Source: UBA1014 sp964344035 (lineage in GTDB: Bacteria > SAR324 > NAC60-12). From it: 36,679 nucleotides of DNA. Positions 24,956-34,827 of this stretch are shown piece by piece. Position 1 is the stretch's first letter. Each line of letters opens with the position of its first letter. Below the pieces are notes generated by a model, which was not told the origin of the DNA, made no database searches, and saw only the letters and a list, made by a program, of their open reading frames with translations. A program made the translations under genes and the position numbers. The stretch covers positions 1 to 36,679 of the forward strand of contig CAYFLK010000036.1 in assembly GCA_964344035.1 (NCBI GenBank), read 5' to 3'.

Positions 24956-27061
24956 GTGAATACCTATTTGCTTGAAATCGGAATGGAGGAAATGCCGGCG
25001 CAGATGATCCTGCCGGCGGTGGAACAACTGCAGGCTCTTGCGCGGAATACCTGTGAAGGCAACCAGCTTGAATACAGTGAAATCATTGGATTTTCCACGC
25101 CGAGGCGACTGGCTGTGCAACTGAAAGGGCTGCCTGACTCTCAACCGGACCGCGTGCTTGAAATGAAAGGACCGCCGGCAAATATCGCAAAGGACCCGCA
25201 AGGGAACTGGAGCAAAGCCGCAATAGGGTTCGCGCGCAAGCAAGGAGTAACTGCCGAGATGCTCGAAATCCGGGAATTCCAGGGGAAAGACTATCTCTAC
25301 ACCATGCAGAACGTGAAGGGACTTCCGGTGCCGGAACTGCTGACCAAGCATGCGCCCAGCTGGGTGTCCGGATTGAATTTCCCGAAAAATATGCGCTGGG
25401 GAGGATACCATACCAGGTTTGTGCGCCCTATCCGCTGGCTCGTCTCGCTCTGGAACGAACAGGCGCTGCCATTTGAAATCGAAATGGTGAACGCGGACCG
25501 TTTCACCAGGGGGCACCGTTTTCTGCACCGGGAACCTTTTTCGATCAAACACGCGGAGCAGTACGAATCGTTGCTGCGGGACCTGCATGTAATCGCGAAT
25601 TATCAAACACGTCGCGGGGAAATCGTGGACCAGGTTCATGTGCTCGAACAGAAGAAGGGGTTCCAGGTCAGGCTGGATGATAAATTGCTTGAGGAGGTGA
25701 CAAACCTCGTTGAATGGCCGACGCTCATGCATGGAGACTTCGAACAGGATTTCCTGGAGCTTCCTGAGCCGGTTCTGGTGACCAGCATGGCAGTGCATCA
25801 GCGTTATTTCCCTGTGTACGAAAATTCCGATTCCGAAGCCCCCCGGCTGCTGCCGCATTTTGTCGCGGTGCGCAACGGGGACTCCCGTTCGCTGGAAACA
25901 GTCTGTAGAGGTAATGCCAGGGTCCTGCGCGCGAGACTGAGCGATGCGAGGTTTTTCTTCCATGAAGACCAAAAATCCACCCCGGAGGAATACAACACCC
26001 AGCTCGAGCAGGTGGTTTTCTTCCAGAACCGTGGAAACCAGCGTGAGCGGGTGTCGCGCATCAGGCGTCTGAGCGGCCTGATCTCGGAGAAACTTGGCTT
26101 AGATGATTCTCTGCGTATCCGGGTGGACCGAATTGCCGAATTGTGCAAATTCGATCTACAGACACAAATGATCGGAGAATTCCCTGAATTGCAGGGAGTG
26201 ATGGGAGCTGTCTATGCCGCGCTGAAAGAGGAGGCTCCGGAAACATGCCGCGGCATACGCGAACATTATTTTCCGCGAAACGCGCAGGATCGTCTGCCGG
26301 GGGACATGGAAACGGTGCCGGTCTCTCTGGCAGACCGCCTGGATATGCTGGCAGCAGCGTTTTCACTGAACATGGCGCCGAGCGGTTCGGCTGATCCTTA
26401 CGCCCTGCGCCGCATGGCTCAGGGAGTTGTTCAGATCATCCTCGGCTTGGGTCTGAAACTGGATTGGAACGAACTCGTGGAGCAGGCCATTGAGGGACTC
26501 CGGGAACAGCATGATTTTGTTACAGAACCCACGGAACTGCAGCAAAACATGGTTGACTTTCTACTGCAGAGAGAACGCTGGTATCTGCAGGAACAGGGTG
26601 TGCGATATGACCTGATTGAAGCCTTGCTGAAGACCCCCTCAGGATTGCCGCTGCAGCGCCTGCGCCTTGCTGAAATCATGAACCCTGAGTTGAATTCCAT
26701 TTCCTTTAAAAAGACCGTCGAAGCTGTCGTCCGTGCAATAAACATCAGCAGCAAATATGCTGATGAAATTGGGGACCGGATCGAAACGAAACTTCTTTCA
26801 CTTGAGGAGGAACATGATTTCTCCGGCACGCTTACAGAATTGGGAGTAGATGGCAAAGCTGACAAACCAGGTTCCGCAACTGACTTCATGCGGCAGATCT
26901 ACCGGCTGGAGCCGGTGATCACCCGTTTTTTTGATGGAGTTATGGTGATGGATGAAGACAAAGGGAAACGAAGAAACCGGCTCAGGCTATGCTCCAACCT
27001 GGCAGACTGGTCCCTGAGCCATCTTGACTTGCGTGAAATAATATTCCCCGGGGAACAGTGA
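24956..27061 (+). CDS. glyS: Glycyl-tRNA synthetase beta subunit
   Basis: This 701-residue protein is full length for GlyS. It begins YLLEIGMEEMPAQMILPA and contains TPRRLAV, FPKNMRWG, HQRYFPVY and the HD-like and C-terminal tRNA-binding regions of the family (LADRLDML, ALRRMAQGVVQIIL). It acts with GlyQ in charging tRNA-Gly. The start is GTG 24956 with no clear Shine-Dalgarno sequence. The insertion of a repeat between glyQ and glyS may have removed the usual short coupling. Confidence 0.97.
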   Translation: MNTYLLEIGMEEMPAQMILPAVEQLQALARNTCEGNQLEYSEIIGFSTPRRLAVQLKGLPDSQPDRVLEMKGPPANIAKDPQGNWSKAAIGFARKQGVTAEMLEIREFQGKDYLYTMQNVKGLPVPELLTKHAPSWVSGLNFPKNMRWGGYHTRFVRPIRWLVSLWNEQALPFEIEMVNADRFTRGHRFLHREPFSIKHAEQYESLLRDLHVIANYQTRRGEIVDQVHVLEQKKGFQVRLDDKLLEEVTNLVEWPTLMHGDFEQDFLELPEPVLVTSMAVHQRYFPVYENSDSEAPRLLPHFVAVRNGDSRSLETVCRGNARVLRARLSDARFFFHEDQKSTPEEYNTQLEQVVFFQNRGNQRERVSRIRRLSGLISEKLGLDDSLRIRVDRIAELCKFDLQTQMIGEFPELQGVMGAVYAALKEEAPETCRGIREHYFPRNAQDRLPGDMETVPVSLADRLDMLAAAFSLNMAPSGSADPYALRRMAQGVVQIILGLGLKLDWNELVEQAIEGLREQHDFVTEPTELQQNMVDFLLQRERWYLQEQGVRYDLIEALLKTPSGLPLQRLRLAEIMNPELNSISFKKTVEAVVRAINISSKYADEIGDRIETKLLSLEEEHDFSGTLTELGVDGKADKPGSATDFMRQIYRLEPVITRFFDGVMVMDEDKGKRRNRLRLCSNLADWSLSHLDLREIIFPGEQ

Positions 27062-27070
27062 TCGCAGTTT

Positions 27071-28579
27071 ATGTCACTTGAACGCTGGCTCCACGACAAG
27101 AAGAATTGGGTGGAAGGCACAGGCACTCTGCTGGAGCGTCTGCTCAAAGAAACAAGCCGGGGACTGGAACAGGTAAAATTGCCTGGAGACCTCGAAAAAC
27201 TTTCCCATGAAATCACAAAGCTTGCGGACCACTGGGCTAACCGAACCTCGGATACAATCCGACGCTGGTCGTCCCATCCGTCCCGAGCACTCGAAGACAT
27301 GGATGAGTTCAGCTCCCAGCTGCAAGGGGAGTGGTCGCGGATGGCGGAAATGCTGCAGCTGGGCGACCGCTACCGGGATGCAATCCGCACTTTGGCAACC
27401 CTTTACCTGCGCACACGTTTTCATGAACATACCGTCACGGGACTGGAAGAGGATGAACGAAAAGCGCGGTCCGCGCAACTGCACAAAAGAAACGCACTGG
27501 AACTTGCTGACCTCTGCCGTCGCCAGGGGGGAGCATGGATCAAGGCCGCGCAGTTTATCAGCTGCCAGGGGGATTGGGTGCCGGAGCAGTACCGTCTGGC
27601 CCTGACGGAATTGCAGGACCGGGCCCCTTCAATCCCTTGGGAATCTGTAAATACAGTTCTGAAGGAGGAATGGGAAGCGGACTGGGAAGAACGGTTCAGT
27701 GAAATCGATCATGATCCGGTGGCAACAGCGTCACTTGCTCAGGTGCACCGGGCTGTTCTGCCTGACGGCACGCCGGTGGCGCTCAAGGTCCAGCTTCCCG
27801 ACGCCCCCGCAAAAATTGACGCGGACCTCCGTTTTTTTGCGCTCGCCGCGCGGCTGCTTGAGGATAAGGAATCCGGGCTTGATCTGCGGCAGATTGTCCG
27901 TGAACTTTCCAGCAGCATCATGAGCGAACTGGATTATCGCCGGGAAGCCGCCAATCTCACCCGCTTCCGGGAGCGCTACGACAACGACGAATGGATGGTC
28001 CCCGTGATTTTTCCAAAACTAGTAACGGACCGCACCCTGGGCATGCGTTACATCGAGGGGACTCCGGTGCGTCTATTTCTGCAAGATGCGCCCTCTGCCG
28101 CGTACCCGGTGCTGAAAATACTTGTCGGCAGTTTCATCAAGCAAATCTTCCACTCCGGGCTGTTTCATGCGGACCCTCACCCCGGCAATTTTTTTGTCAC
28201 TCCCAAGGGAAAACTGGCCCTGCTTGACTTCGGCGCGGTGGTGGAACTAAACCCGGAGGAATCGCGGAGCTACCGGGATCTGTTGACTGCCCTGCTGACG
28301 CGGCAGTCTGATGGTTTTGAATTGAAACTGGAACGCGCCGGTTTCAAAGTCCCGGAACCGAAACGCCTGAAAGAACTGCTGTTTAACGAAAAACGGGAGA
28401 CCTCGGGGAATCTCACACAATTAAAAAGGCATCTGGAAATCATGCGTGAATTGAAGGTGGAGATCCCGGACAGTTTTGTGCTGATGGCCAGGGTATTGAT
28501 TTCGCTGGGCGGGCTGATGAACCAGCACGGAGTGCGGCTCACCCCGTTGGACTGGAGTTCGATGCTGAGAGAGCGCTGA
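27071..28579 (+). CDS. UbiB/ADCK (ABC1)-family kinase-like protein
   Basis: This 502-residue atypical kinase has the family landmarks: the Ala-rich nucleotide loop (PVATASLAQVHRA), the ATP lysine (VALKVQLP), LDYRREAANLTRF, the catalytic FHADPHPGNFFV and the metal-binding LLDFGAVVEL. The N-terminal family-specific KxGQ motif reads K-A-A-Q here (WIKAAQFIS), with the glycine replaced by alanine. I see no C-terminal membrane helices like those of E. coli UbiB. Family members support quinone or lipid metabolism by a poorly understood ATPase activity. It starts 9 bp after glyS and is probably cotranscribed. Not necessarily UbiB. Confidence 0.88.
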   Translation: MSLERWLHDKKNWVEGTGTLLERLLKETSRGLEQVKLPGDLEKLSHEITKLADHWANRTSDTIRRWSSHPSRALEDMDEFSSQLQGEWSRMAEMLQLGDRYRDAIRTLATLYLRTRFHEHTVTGLEEDERKARSAQLHKRNALELADLCRRQGGAWIKAAQFISCQGDWVPEQYRLALTELQDRAPSIPWESVNTVLKEEWEADWEERFSEIDHDPVATASLAQVHRAVLPDGTPVALKVQLPDAPAKIDADLRFFALAARLLEDKESGLDLRQIVRELSSSIMSELDYRREAANLTRFRERYDNDEWMVPVIFPKLVTDRTLGMRYIEGTPVRLFLQDAPSAAYPVLKILVGSFIKQIFHSGLFHADPHPGNFFVTPKGKLALLDFGAVVELNPEESRSYRDLLTALLTRQSDGFELKLERAGFKVPEPKRLKELLFNEKRETSGNLTQLKRHLEIMRELKVEIPDSFVLMARVLISLGGLMNQHGVRLTPLDWSSMLRER

Positions 28580-28605
28580 CTTTACGTCTCCCGGCAAACA
28601 CAGGT

Positions 28606-28902
28606 TTAAGCTGAACGGCGCCGGCTGCGCACGGGACGGTCGTTGTCGCGTTTCAAATTGTAAACTTCGGGTTTGTGGATGAATCGAAGGAAATTAAAAT
28701 CGTCTTCTTCAGGCAGTTCCATCACTGCCAGTGATTCCGATTCGGGCTGAACGTATTCGATGGATTCACGCCACTGGAAATTCGCGTCATTACATTGATG
28801 GTTTTCCAGCCATTCCATTACATCTTCACTGGCGCCTTCGACATAAATCTCCTTTTTCAGCACCACCACCTGTTTTTTTTCCACAATACAAATCTTGCCC
28901 AT
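28606..28902 (-). CDS. Small conserved-looking protein of unknown function
   Basis: A 98-residue soluble protein. The N-terminal half alternates beta-like residues (GKICIVEKKQVVVLKKEIYV) with a short helix (EDVMEWLENH). The C-terminus is basic (RPVRSRRRSA). It lies 159 bp downstream of glgA on the same strand and converges with the kinase-like gene. No recognised domain. The ATG at 28902 has no strong ribosome-binding site, and an internal GTG is possible. Confidence 0.5.
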   Translation of the reverse strand: MGKICIVEKKQVVVLKKEIYVEGASEDVMEWLENHQCNDANFQWRESIEYVQPESESLAVMELPEEDDFNFLRFIHKPEVYNLKRDNDRPVRSRRRSA

Positions 28903-29061
28903 CGCCGGGGGTCCGGTTGAAGTTGGGAGTTTATCGGTTGACAGAGGTTTTTATCAGGACTGAACCGCCAGTTCAAGCCCGGAAGTGTAATTTCCTGATA
29001 TTTCCCTGTCAAAGCGTATTTTTTAGAAACTTAGACAGACATCGATTGATTCCTTGATTAA

Positions 29062-30585
29062 TTAACTTTTATCAACTTTCCGGGGAAACGGAGTTTCGTT
29101 CCTGACTTCCGCAAGCGCGTTCCGGAAGAGTTTTTCATATTGCAAAACCGCGGTCTCCCATGAAAATCTTTTCTTCATTGCACGGTGTATTGTCTTTTCG
29201 AAAACCACCGGCTGCTCGTTGAATGCGTAAACCGCCCTGCGGACGCATGCAGTCAACTTATCCGCGGCAGGATCGTTAAAAACAAAACCCGTCCCTGAGC
29301 CGGACGGATCGTCAAAGTCGACGACTGTGTCTTTAAGCCCTCCGACTGCCCGCACAACCGGGAGGCTGCCGTAACGGAGACTGTATATCTGGTTCAATCC
29401 GCATGGTTCGTAGAGCGAAGGCATCAGGTAAATATCGCTGCCCCCCTCGATAAGATGGGCCATTGCATTGTCATAGCGGTCGAGAAAAATGAATTTTTCC
29501 CCAAAGCGCCTGTTCAGGTTTCTTAGTTCCCGGGCAATCCACTCTTCCCCCGTGCCGAGCAGCACACATTGTAAATCAAATTCCATGAATTCCGCCGCGG
29601 CGGGAAGCAGAAAGGCAAATCCCTTCTGACTTGTCAGCCTGCTGACCATGCCCAGCAGGGGAGTTTGCGGTGAATCGGGAAGTCCCACTGACTGCTGCAG
29701 TTTGCTTTTGCACTTTGCTTTTCCGTCCAGGTTCCCCGCGTCATAAACGGCGGGAAGATGCTTGTCCGCGCCGGGGTTCCATTCACTGTAGTCGCAGCCG
29801 TTGAGTATCCCGGAAAACGCTTCCCCCCTGCGCAGATAAAATTCATGCAGCCCGTGACCCCCCAGGGGGGTCAGGAGTTCTTCCGCGTAACCGGGACTGA
29901 CGGTGTTCACCCGGTGAGCGTGTACAATCCCTCCCTTGAGCAGGTTCAGCCGGTTATGGTCCTCGAACAGGTCCTGGTGAAAGTCGCTCTCCGGAATCCC
30001 CAGCAGCTTCCTGTTTGCCGCGGCAACATGTCCCTGGTAGCCGGCATTGTGGATGGTGAACACGGCAGTGGAGTTGCTGAACCGGCTTTCGTTTTTTTGC
30101 AACCGGGAAAGATAATAAGGAAGCAATGCCGTGTGCCAGTCATGAGCATGAAACACATCCGGGACCCAGTCCAAGGCCTCACACAAATGAAACGCCGATT
30201 TGCTGAAAAAACCAAAACGCTCGGCGTTGTCTTCAAAATCACCGTCTTCGTTTCCGTAAAATCCGTCCCGGGAGAAATACCCATCGTGTTCGAGCAGGTA
30301 AACCGGGATGCTTACATTCTCGCTCCTGGTACTGCCTTTTAAGCTGGAAAGCAGCACGCGGCAGCGAACCGGGCCGTTTCCCATGGGCACCGAGAGGTCA
30401 GGGAGAGCGACAGCGGCATTGTTTTTCCCCGGGACTGAATTATAGGCGGGAGTGAGCAGACGGACTTCGTGTCCACGGAATGCAAGGTGCAGGGCCAGCG
30501 AACGCACCGCATCAGCCAAACCACCGGTTTTGGAAAAACCCTCGACTTCCGCCGAGGCCATGAGGATTTTGAAAGGTTCACCCAA
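29062..30585 (-). CDS. glgA: Glycogen synthase (ADP-glucose type, GT5)
   Basis: A GT-B glycosyltransferase of about 507 residues. The N-terminal ADP-glucose site is FSKTGGLADAV. HAHDWHTALLPYYL, VFTIHNAGYQG and the C-terminal catalytic region LMPSLYEPCGLNQIYSLRYG are also seen. It elongates alpha-1,4-glucan from ADP-glucose. The frame is open to an ATG at 30666, inside glgC, but I prefer TTG 30585 (start of GEPFKILMASAEVEG). It overlaps the glgC stop by 8 bp, has AGGGGG 6 bases upstream, and gives the usual GlgA N-terminus. ATG 30561 is the other option. It is coupled to glgC. No branching enzyme is in the window. Confidence 0.93.
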   Translation of the reverse strand: MGEPFKILMASAEVEGFSKTGGLADAVRSLALHLAFRGHEVRLLTPAYNSVPGKNNAAVALPDLSVPMGNGPVRCRVLLSSLKGSTRSENVSIPVYLLEHDGYFSRDGFYGNEDGDFEDNAERFGFFSKSAFHLCEALDWVPDVFHAHDWHTALLPYYLSRLQKNESRFSNSTAVFTIHNAGYQGHVAAANRKLLGIPESDFHQDLFEDHNRLNLLKGGIVHAHRVNTVSPGYAEELLTPLGGHGLHEFYLRRGEAFSGILNGCDYSEWNPGADKHLPAVYDAGNLDGKAKCKSKLQQSVGLPDSPQTPLLGMVSRLTSQKGFAFLLPAAAEFMEFDLQCVLLGTGEEWIARELRNLNRRFGEKFIFLDRYDNAMAHLIEGGSDIYLMPSLYEPCGLNQIYSLRYGSLPVVRAVGGLKDTVVDFDDPSGSGTGFVFNDPAADKLTACVRRAVYAFNEQPVVFEKTIHRAMKKRFSWETAVLQYEKLFRNALAEVRNETPFPRKVDKS

Positions 30586-31804
30586 CCGATGCCCCCTTGG
30601 GGATAACAACGATTCCGTCTTCGACTGTCTCGTATTTTTGTGCGTCGTTTTCAGGATGATACCCAATCACGGTCCCCGGAGCGACACGGACGTGTTTGTC
30701 AATGATAACCCGCCTTAATTTCGCCCCCCGCCCGATATCGACGTTGTTCATAATCACGGATTCATTGACATGGGCAAAACTGTGCACGCGAACGTTATAC
30801 CCGATCAGCGAATTCTCAACCAGCGCACCGCTGATGACAGCCCCCGGAGAGATCATGGAATTTATGGCATGTCCGGTACGCAAGTCGCTGAAGTGAACGA
30901 ATTTCGCGGGAGGAAAGGGGGGGGTGTAGGTCAGCACCGGCCATTTTTGATTATACAGGTTGAACTGAGGCTCAAGCCCGACCAGGTCCATGTTTGCTTC
31001 CCAGTAACTCTGGATCGTCCCGACGTCCCGCCAGTAGCCGACCTCCTTCGCTTCCGCACCGGGAATTTTGTTCTGTGTAAAATCATAAACATACACTTTC
31101 CCTTCAGGATACATCCGCGGTATCAGGTTTTTCCCGAAATCATGTTCGGAATCCGGGTCCCAGGCGTCACGCTTGAGAATATCCTGCAGCGGCAGCCGTT
31201 CAAAAATGTAGTTTCCCATTGACGCCAGCACAAATCCTTTGCGCCCGGGGATGGTCCGAGGACGTTCGCGCGGTTTTTCAACAAACCCGGTCATCTTCCA
31301 TGATTCATCAACCTCAAGCACGCCGAAATGCCGCGCCTGTTCAACCGGCACTGGGATCGCCGCAACACTCAGGTCAGCCTGCCGTTTTTGATGAAAGCGC
31401 AACATCTGGCTGATATCCATGCGGTATATATGATCTCCGCCGAAGATACATACCTGTTCCGGCTCAGTATCGTCAATCAGGTTGAGGTTCTGGTAAATCG
31501 CGTCCGCGGTGCCTTCATACCAGCGCTTGCCGGTACGCATTTGCGCGGGAATGGGGTCGATGAAACTGTCGGTCACTCCTGAAACCCGCCACCCCTGGCG
31601 CAGGTGCTGCATCAGTGAATGGGATTTGAACTGTGTGAGGAGAAATATATTCATGATCCCGGAATTCACGAAGTTGCTCAGTGCAAAATCGATGATCCGG
31701 TAGTTTCCTCCGAATGGCACTGCCGGTTTGGTGCGCACGGAAGTGAGCGGACTGAGACGGGTCCCCTCACCTCCCGCGAGTATCATCCCCAAAACGTTGC
31801 TCAT
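30578..31804 (-). CDS. glgC: Glucose-1-phosphate adenylyltransferase
   Basis: At 408 residues this is standard for GlgC. The nucleotide-binding GMILAGGEGTRLSPLT, KPAVPFGG, RIIDFALSNFVNSG and FGGDHIYRMD are clear, followed by the glucose-1-phosphate site (FVEKP) and a C-terminal left-handed beta-helix (SPGAVISGALVENSLIGYNV). It makes ADP-glucose and is usually the allosterically controlled step of glycogen synthesis. It is the first gene of the glgC-glgA pair. It is divergent from the phosphofructokinase gene across a 256-bp gap. Confidence 0.97.
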   Translation of the reverse strand: MSNVLGMILAGGEGTRLSPLTSVRTKPAVPFGGNYRIIDFALSNFVNSGIMNIFLLTQFKSHSLMQHLRQGWRVSGVTDSFIDPIPAQMRTGKRWYEGTADAIYQNLNLIDDTEPEQVCIFGGDHIYRMDISQMLRFHQKRQADLSVAAIPVPVEQARHFGVLEVDESWKMTGFVEKPRERPRTIPGRKGFVLASMGNYIFERLPLQDILKRDAWDPDSEHDFGKNLIPRMYPEGKVYVYDFTQNKIPGAEAKEVGYWRDVGTIQSYWEANMDLVGLEPQFNLYNQKWPVLTYTPPFPPAKFVHFSDLRTGHAINSMISPGAVISGALVENSLIGYNVRVHSFAHVNESVIMNNVDIGRGAKLRRVIIDKHVRVAPGTVIGYHPENDAQKYETVEDGIVVIPKGASVG

Positions 31805-31887
31805 TTAATATTCCTCTTCACATGTTACTTGGGGGAAGCCCCTGTTTTCAGAGCTTATTTGAATAGGAGTTCAGGTATCAGGAGAAA

Positions 31888-32025
31888 ATGCCTTCGAGTC
31901 AGGTGGTAAGGAAAACAAATGTGCGCAATAAACCTGCAGCCAAAACCCATAATCCAATTTCATATCTTTGCCTACCTTCTCCATTGTGCTACATTGTCCC
32001 TGAAAACCGTTCAAATTCAACCTGA
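31888..32025 (+). CDS. Possible 45-residue ORF upstream of the phosphofructokinase gene
   Basis: An ATG preceded by a good AGGAG at 6-7 bases opens a frame of 45 codons (MPSSQVVRKTNVRNK start), ending 35 bp before the phosphofructokinase ATG. It is basic and matches nothing I know. It could be a leader peptide or chance. The remaining gap (31805-31887) shows nothing. Confidence 0.15.
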   Translation: MPSSQVVRKTNVRNKPAAKTHNPISYLCLPSPLCYIVPENRSNST

Positions 32026-32060
32026 AATTACTCCGATGAGTGCATTCCCCAAGTTCCGGC

Positions 32061-33383
32061 ATGAATGAAATTTTCTCCATCAGAACGCTTGGTCCAAGTC
32101 GGGTCCCATCTCCACTGATACTGAACACCAACCCTAACATCCCGGATTTCCAGTTTGTCATTGATGATGCAAGAATTTTATATGATGTGACTGCCTGTCC
32201 CGACGAGGAAGAATCCACTTCATTCGAGCATGCCGGCCCGCGGTCCCGGCTGTATTTTGATCCCTCAAAAGTACGTGCGGGCATCGTGACATGCGGTGGA
32301 CTTTGTCCCGGGATCAACAATGTTATCCGCACCATCGTCATGCAGTTGCACCACAATTACGGTGTGCGTCACATCCACGGATTCCGTTACGGGTTCCAGG
32401 GGTTCATTTCTTCATACAAACATGACATTAAAACCCTGACCCCGGAATCGGTGCGCAACATTCACTACCTGGGCGGCAGCATCCTCTCCAGTTCACGAGG
32501 GCCCCAGGACATTGGTGAAATCGTCGACTGCCTGGAACGCATGGACATCCATATGCTGTTCTGCATCGGCGGCGACGGCACATTGCACGGGGCTCACTCA
32601 ATTGCACGTGAGATCGAGCAGCGCAACCTGAAGATAGCGGTCCTCGGCATCCCTAAAACCATTGACAACGATATCCCTTACTGTGTGAAAACTTTTGGCT
32701 TTGAAACCGCTTTTTCAAAGGCTGTGGAAGCGGTCCACGCCGCACACGCTGAAGCATACGGCAACAACTACGGCATCGTCATCATCAAGTTGATGGGCCG
32801 CGATTCCGGATTCATCGCCGCAAACACCTCGCTTGCCTGTCCCGACGTCAACTTCGTGCTCATTCCGGAAGTGGCTTTTTCCCTTGAAGGAGAATCCGGA
32901 CTGCTGCGCAGCCTGGAGCGGGTGCTGCTCAAAAAGCAGGAACAGGGCAGGCATCCACACTCAGTCATCGTTGTGGCCGAGGGAGTCGGGCAGGACCTGA
33001 TGCAGAACAAGGGAGAGAAAGAGGAAAGGGACGCTTCTGGAAACATCCGTTACAAAGACATCGGCGAATTTCTGAAGCAGCAAATCAAGGACTTTTTTGC
33101 GGACCGGATGCCGGTGAACATTAAACTGATTGAACCGAGTTACATGATCCGTTCACTCCCCGCAAATCCGCATGATGCGATTTTCTGCTACCACCTTGCC
33201 GACAATGCGGTCCACGCACTGATGGCAGGCAAAACGGACCTGATGATCGGTTACTGGAATGGACATTTTACCCATGTCCCCCTGGAAGCAGTGGTGCAGA
33301 AGAAGAAACGCATACCTCCTCACAGCGATTTCTGGCGCCAGGTTCTTTTTTCCACCGGACAGCCCAGGGAAATGACGGGTTGA
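32061..33383 (+). CDS. 6-phosphofructokinase, ATP-type of the plant/PPi-like clade
   Basis: A PFK of about 440 residues with a ~70-residue N-terminal extension before GIVTCGGLCPGINNV. Key sites are IGGDGTLHGAH, PKTIDNDIPY, GFETAFSKAVEA, KLMGRDSGFIA and LIPEVAFSLEGE. In this family, Asp after GGD with Lys in PKTIDND marks pyrophosphate use, whereas Gly with Lys (GGDGT plus PKTIDND, as here) is the plant and trypanosome ATP-using combination. ATP is therefore the likely donor. It phosphorylates fructose-6-phosphate in glycolysis. A GTG at 32040 is an alternative start. It is divergent from glgC, so both sit at the glucose-phosphate branch point. Confidence 0.9.
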   Translation: MNEIFSIRTLGPSRVPSPLILNTNPNIPDFQFVIDDARILYDVTACPDEEESTSFEHAGPRSRLYFDPSKVRAGIVTCGGLCPGINNVIRTIVMQLHHNYGVRHIHGFRYGFQGFISSYKHDIKTLTPESVRNIHYLGGSILSSSRGPQDIGEIVDCLERMDIHMLFCIGGDGTLHGAHSIAREIEQRNLKIAVLGIPKTIDNDIPYCVKTFGFETAFSKAVEAVHAAHAEAYGNNYGIVIIKLMGRDSGFIAANTSLACPDVNFVLIPEVAFSLEGESGLLRSLERVLLKKQEQGRHPHSVIVVAEGVGQDLMQNKGEKEERDASGNIRYKDIGEFLKQQIKDFFADRMPVNIKLIEPSYMIRSLPANPHDAIFCYHLADNAVHALMAGKTDLMIGYWNGHFTHVPLEAVVQKKKRIPPHSDFWRQVLFSTGQPREMTG

Positions 33384-33439
33384 AGTTTCCCCCGCCGCCT
33401 TTCTCGTTGAGCGGATGATTTGATTGATTAACAATTCTG

Positions 33440-34774
33440 ATGATCCTCCCTTCACTTTCTTCATCATGGCAGGAGCGCAGGGTCCCCGCCTTGGAGAAAC
33501 GCCCCGGCGATTCACGTAACGCCTGCGAACGTGATCGTTCACGGGTTATCCACTCCGCGGCATTCCGCAGGCTGCAGGCCAAGACACAAATACTCGGGGT
33601 GCTTGAAGGAGACTTCCACCGCACCCGCCTGACCCATTCCATGGAAGTGGCGCAGATCGGTCGTGGACTGGTGCTGCAATTGCGGAACGGTCATCCCGAA
33701 CAGTCCTCGTTGTTCCCCAGCCTGGAGACGATAGAAACGATCGGGCTTGCACACGACCTGGGGCACCCCCCTTTCGGGCACGGAGGGGAAGCTGCGCTGA
33801 ACTTCATGATGCGTTCGCATGGAGGGTTTGAAGGCAACGGGCAGAGTCTGCGGCTTTTGACCCTGCTTGAATCGCATACTCCCGGGTATGGACTCAATTT
33901 AACCCGCCGCACACTGCTCGGGGTCCTGAAATACCCGGTCCCATTCTCCCGCGTTAACCGCAAGGAAATGACTGACGCCGCGGACAAAAACCCAGGTTTC
34001 GGGCGCCGTGAATGGAACCCTCCCAAATGCCACCTTGACGAAGAACTCAAGGTGGTGGACTGGATTCTGGAACCCCTGCCCGAAATCGAACAAATACGTT
34101 TTCGCGAGTTCTCGCTGCCCGGGGAAAACGAGCATGGACATTCCCTTTTCCGTTCGCTCGACACTTCCATACTGAACATTGCGGATGATATCGCCTACGG
34201 AGTTCACGACCTGGAAGACGCAATCGCCCTGCGCCTGATGACCCGGGATCACTGGTCGGAAATCTCCCCGCATCTCGACAGCGGCTGGGCAAAATCAATG
34301 CAACTGGAAGGCGTCGGAGAAATGCTCTTCTCAAACCTGCTTGATTCAGGACATTCACGGAAACGGGCGGTAGGGGCGCTGGTGAACGCGTTGATCTGTT
34401 CCGTGCGGATGAACATGGAGAATAACTTTGAAGACCCGCTGCTGGCGCTGCAGGCTGAATTGACTGAGGAGGCCGCGCTATTCCTGCGGGCATTGAAGGA
34501 AACCGTATCGCGGCACGTGATCCAGCTGAATACCGTCCAGACCGCCGCTTCCAGGGGGCGGCGGATCCTGGCCGCGCTGTTTGAAACCTTAAGCAGCGAA
34601 GCGGAACGTCTGCTTCCGGATCACTTCCTCCATTTTTGGGAAATTGCCGGTGACGAACGCGAAAGGATGCGCGTGATCTGCGACTACATCGCGGGCATGA
34701 CAGACCAGTATGCAAACCGCATGTACAGCCGCCTTTTCATCCCCGGCGAAGGTTCGGTTTTCGACCGCCTGTAA
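33440..34774 (+). CDS. dgt: dGTPase-like HD-domain triphosphohydrolase
   Basis: A 444-residue HD-superfamily enzyme. The conserved series is complete: ERDRSRVIHSAAFRRLQAKTQI, FHRTRLTHSMEVAQI, the HD motif in GLAHDLGHPPFGHGGE, and the metal-site aspartate in NIADDIAYGVHDLED. Family members cut dNTPs (typically dGTP) to the deoxynucleoside and triphosphate. The substrate range varies, so dNTPase is safer than strict dGTPase. The ATG at 33440 leaves a short non-conserved N-terminus. It lies 56 bp after the phosphofructokinase stop. Confidence 0.93.
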   Translation: MILPSLSSSWQERRVPALEKRPGDSRNACERDRSRVIHSAAFRRLQAKTQILGVLEGDFHRTRLTHSMEVAQIGRGLVLQLRNGHPEQSSLFPSLETIETIGLAHDLGHPPFGHGGEAALNFMMRSHGGFEGNGQSLRLLTLLESHTPGYGLNLTRRTLLGVLKYPVPFSRVNRKEMTDAADKNPGFGRREWNPPKCHLDEELKVVDWILEPLPEIEQIRFREFSLPGENEHGHSLFRSLDTSILNIADDIAYGVHDLEDAIALRLMTRDHWSEISPHLDSGWAKSMQLEGVGEMLFSNLLDSGHSRKRAVGALVNALICSVRMNMENNFEDPLLALQAELTEEAALFLRALKETVSRHVIQLNTVQTAASRGRRILAALFETLSSEAERLLPDHFLHFWEIAGDERERMRVICDYIAGMTDQYANRMYSRLFIPGEGSVFDRL

Positions 34775-34827
34775 TCTGACTTTGGGACCCCACTCCGGGA
34801 CACACGCCAAATCGGAGGCCGCCTGGG

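Noticed and set aside
24923..25972. 349-codon open frame on the minus strand
   Set aside because: Antisense to the 5' part of glyS; no recognisable motif and no ribosome-binding site.
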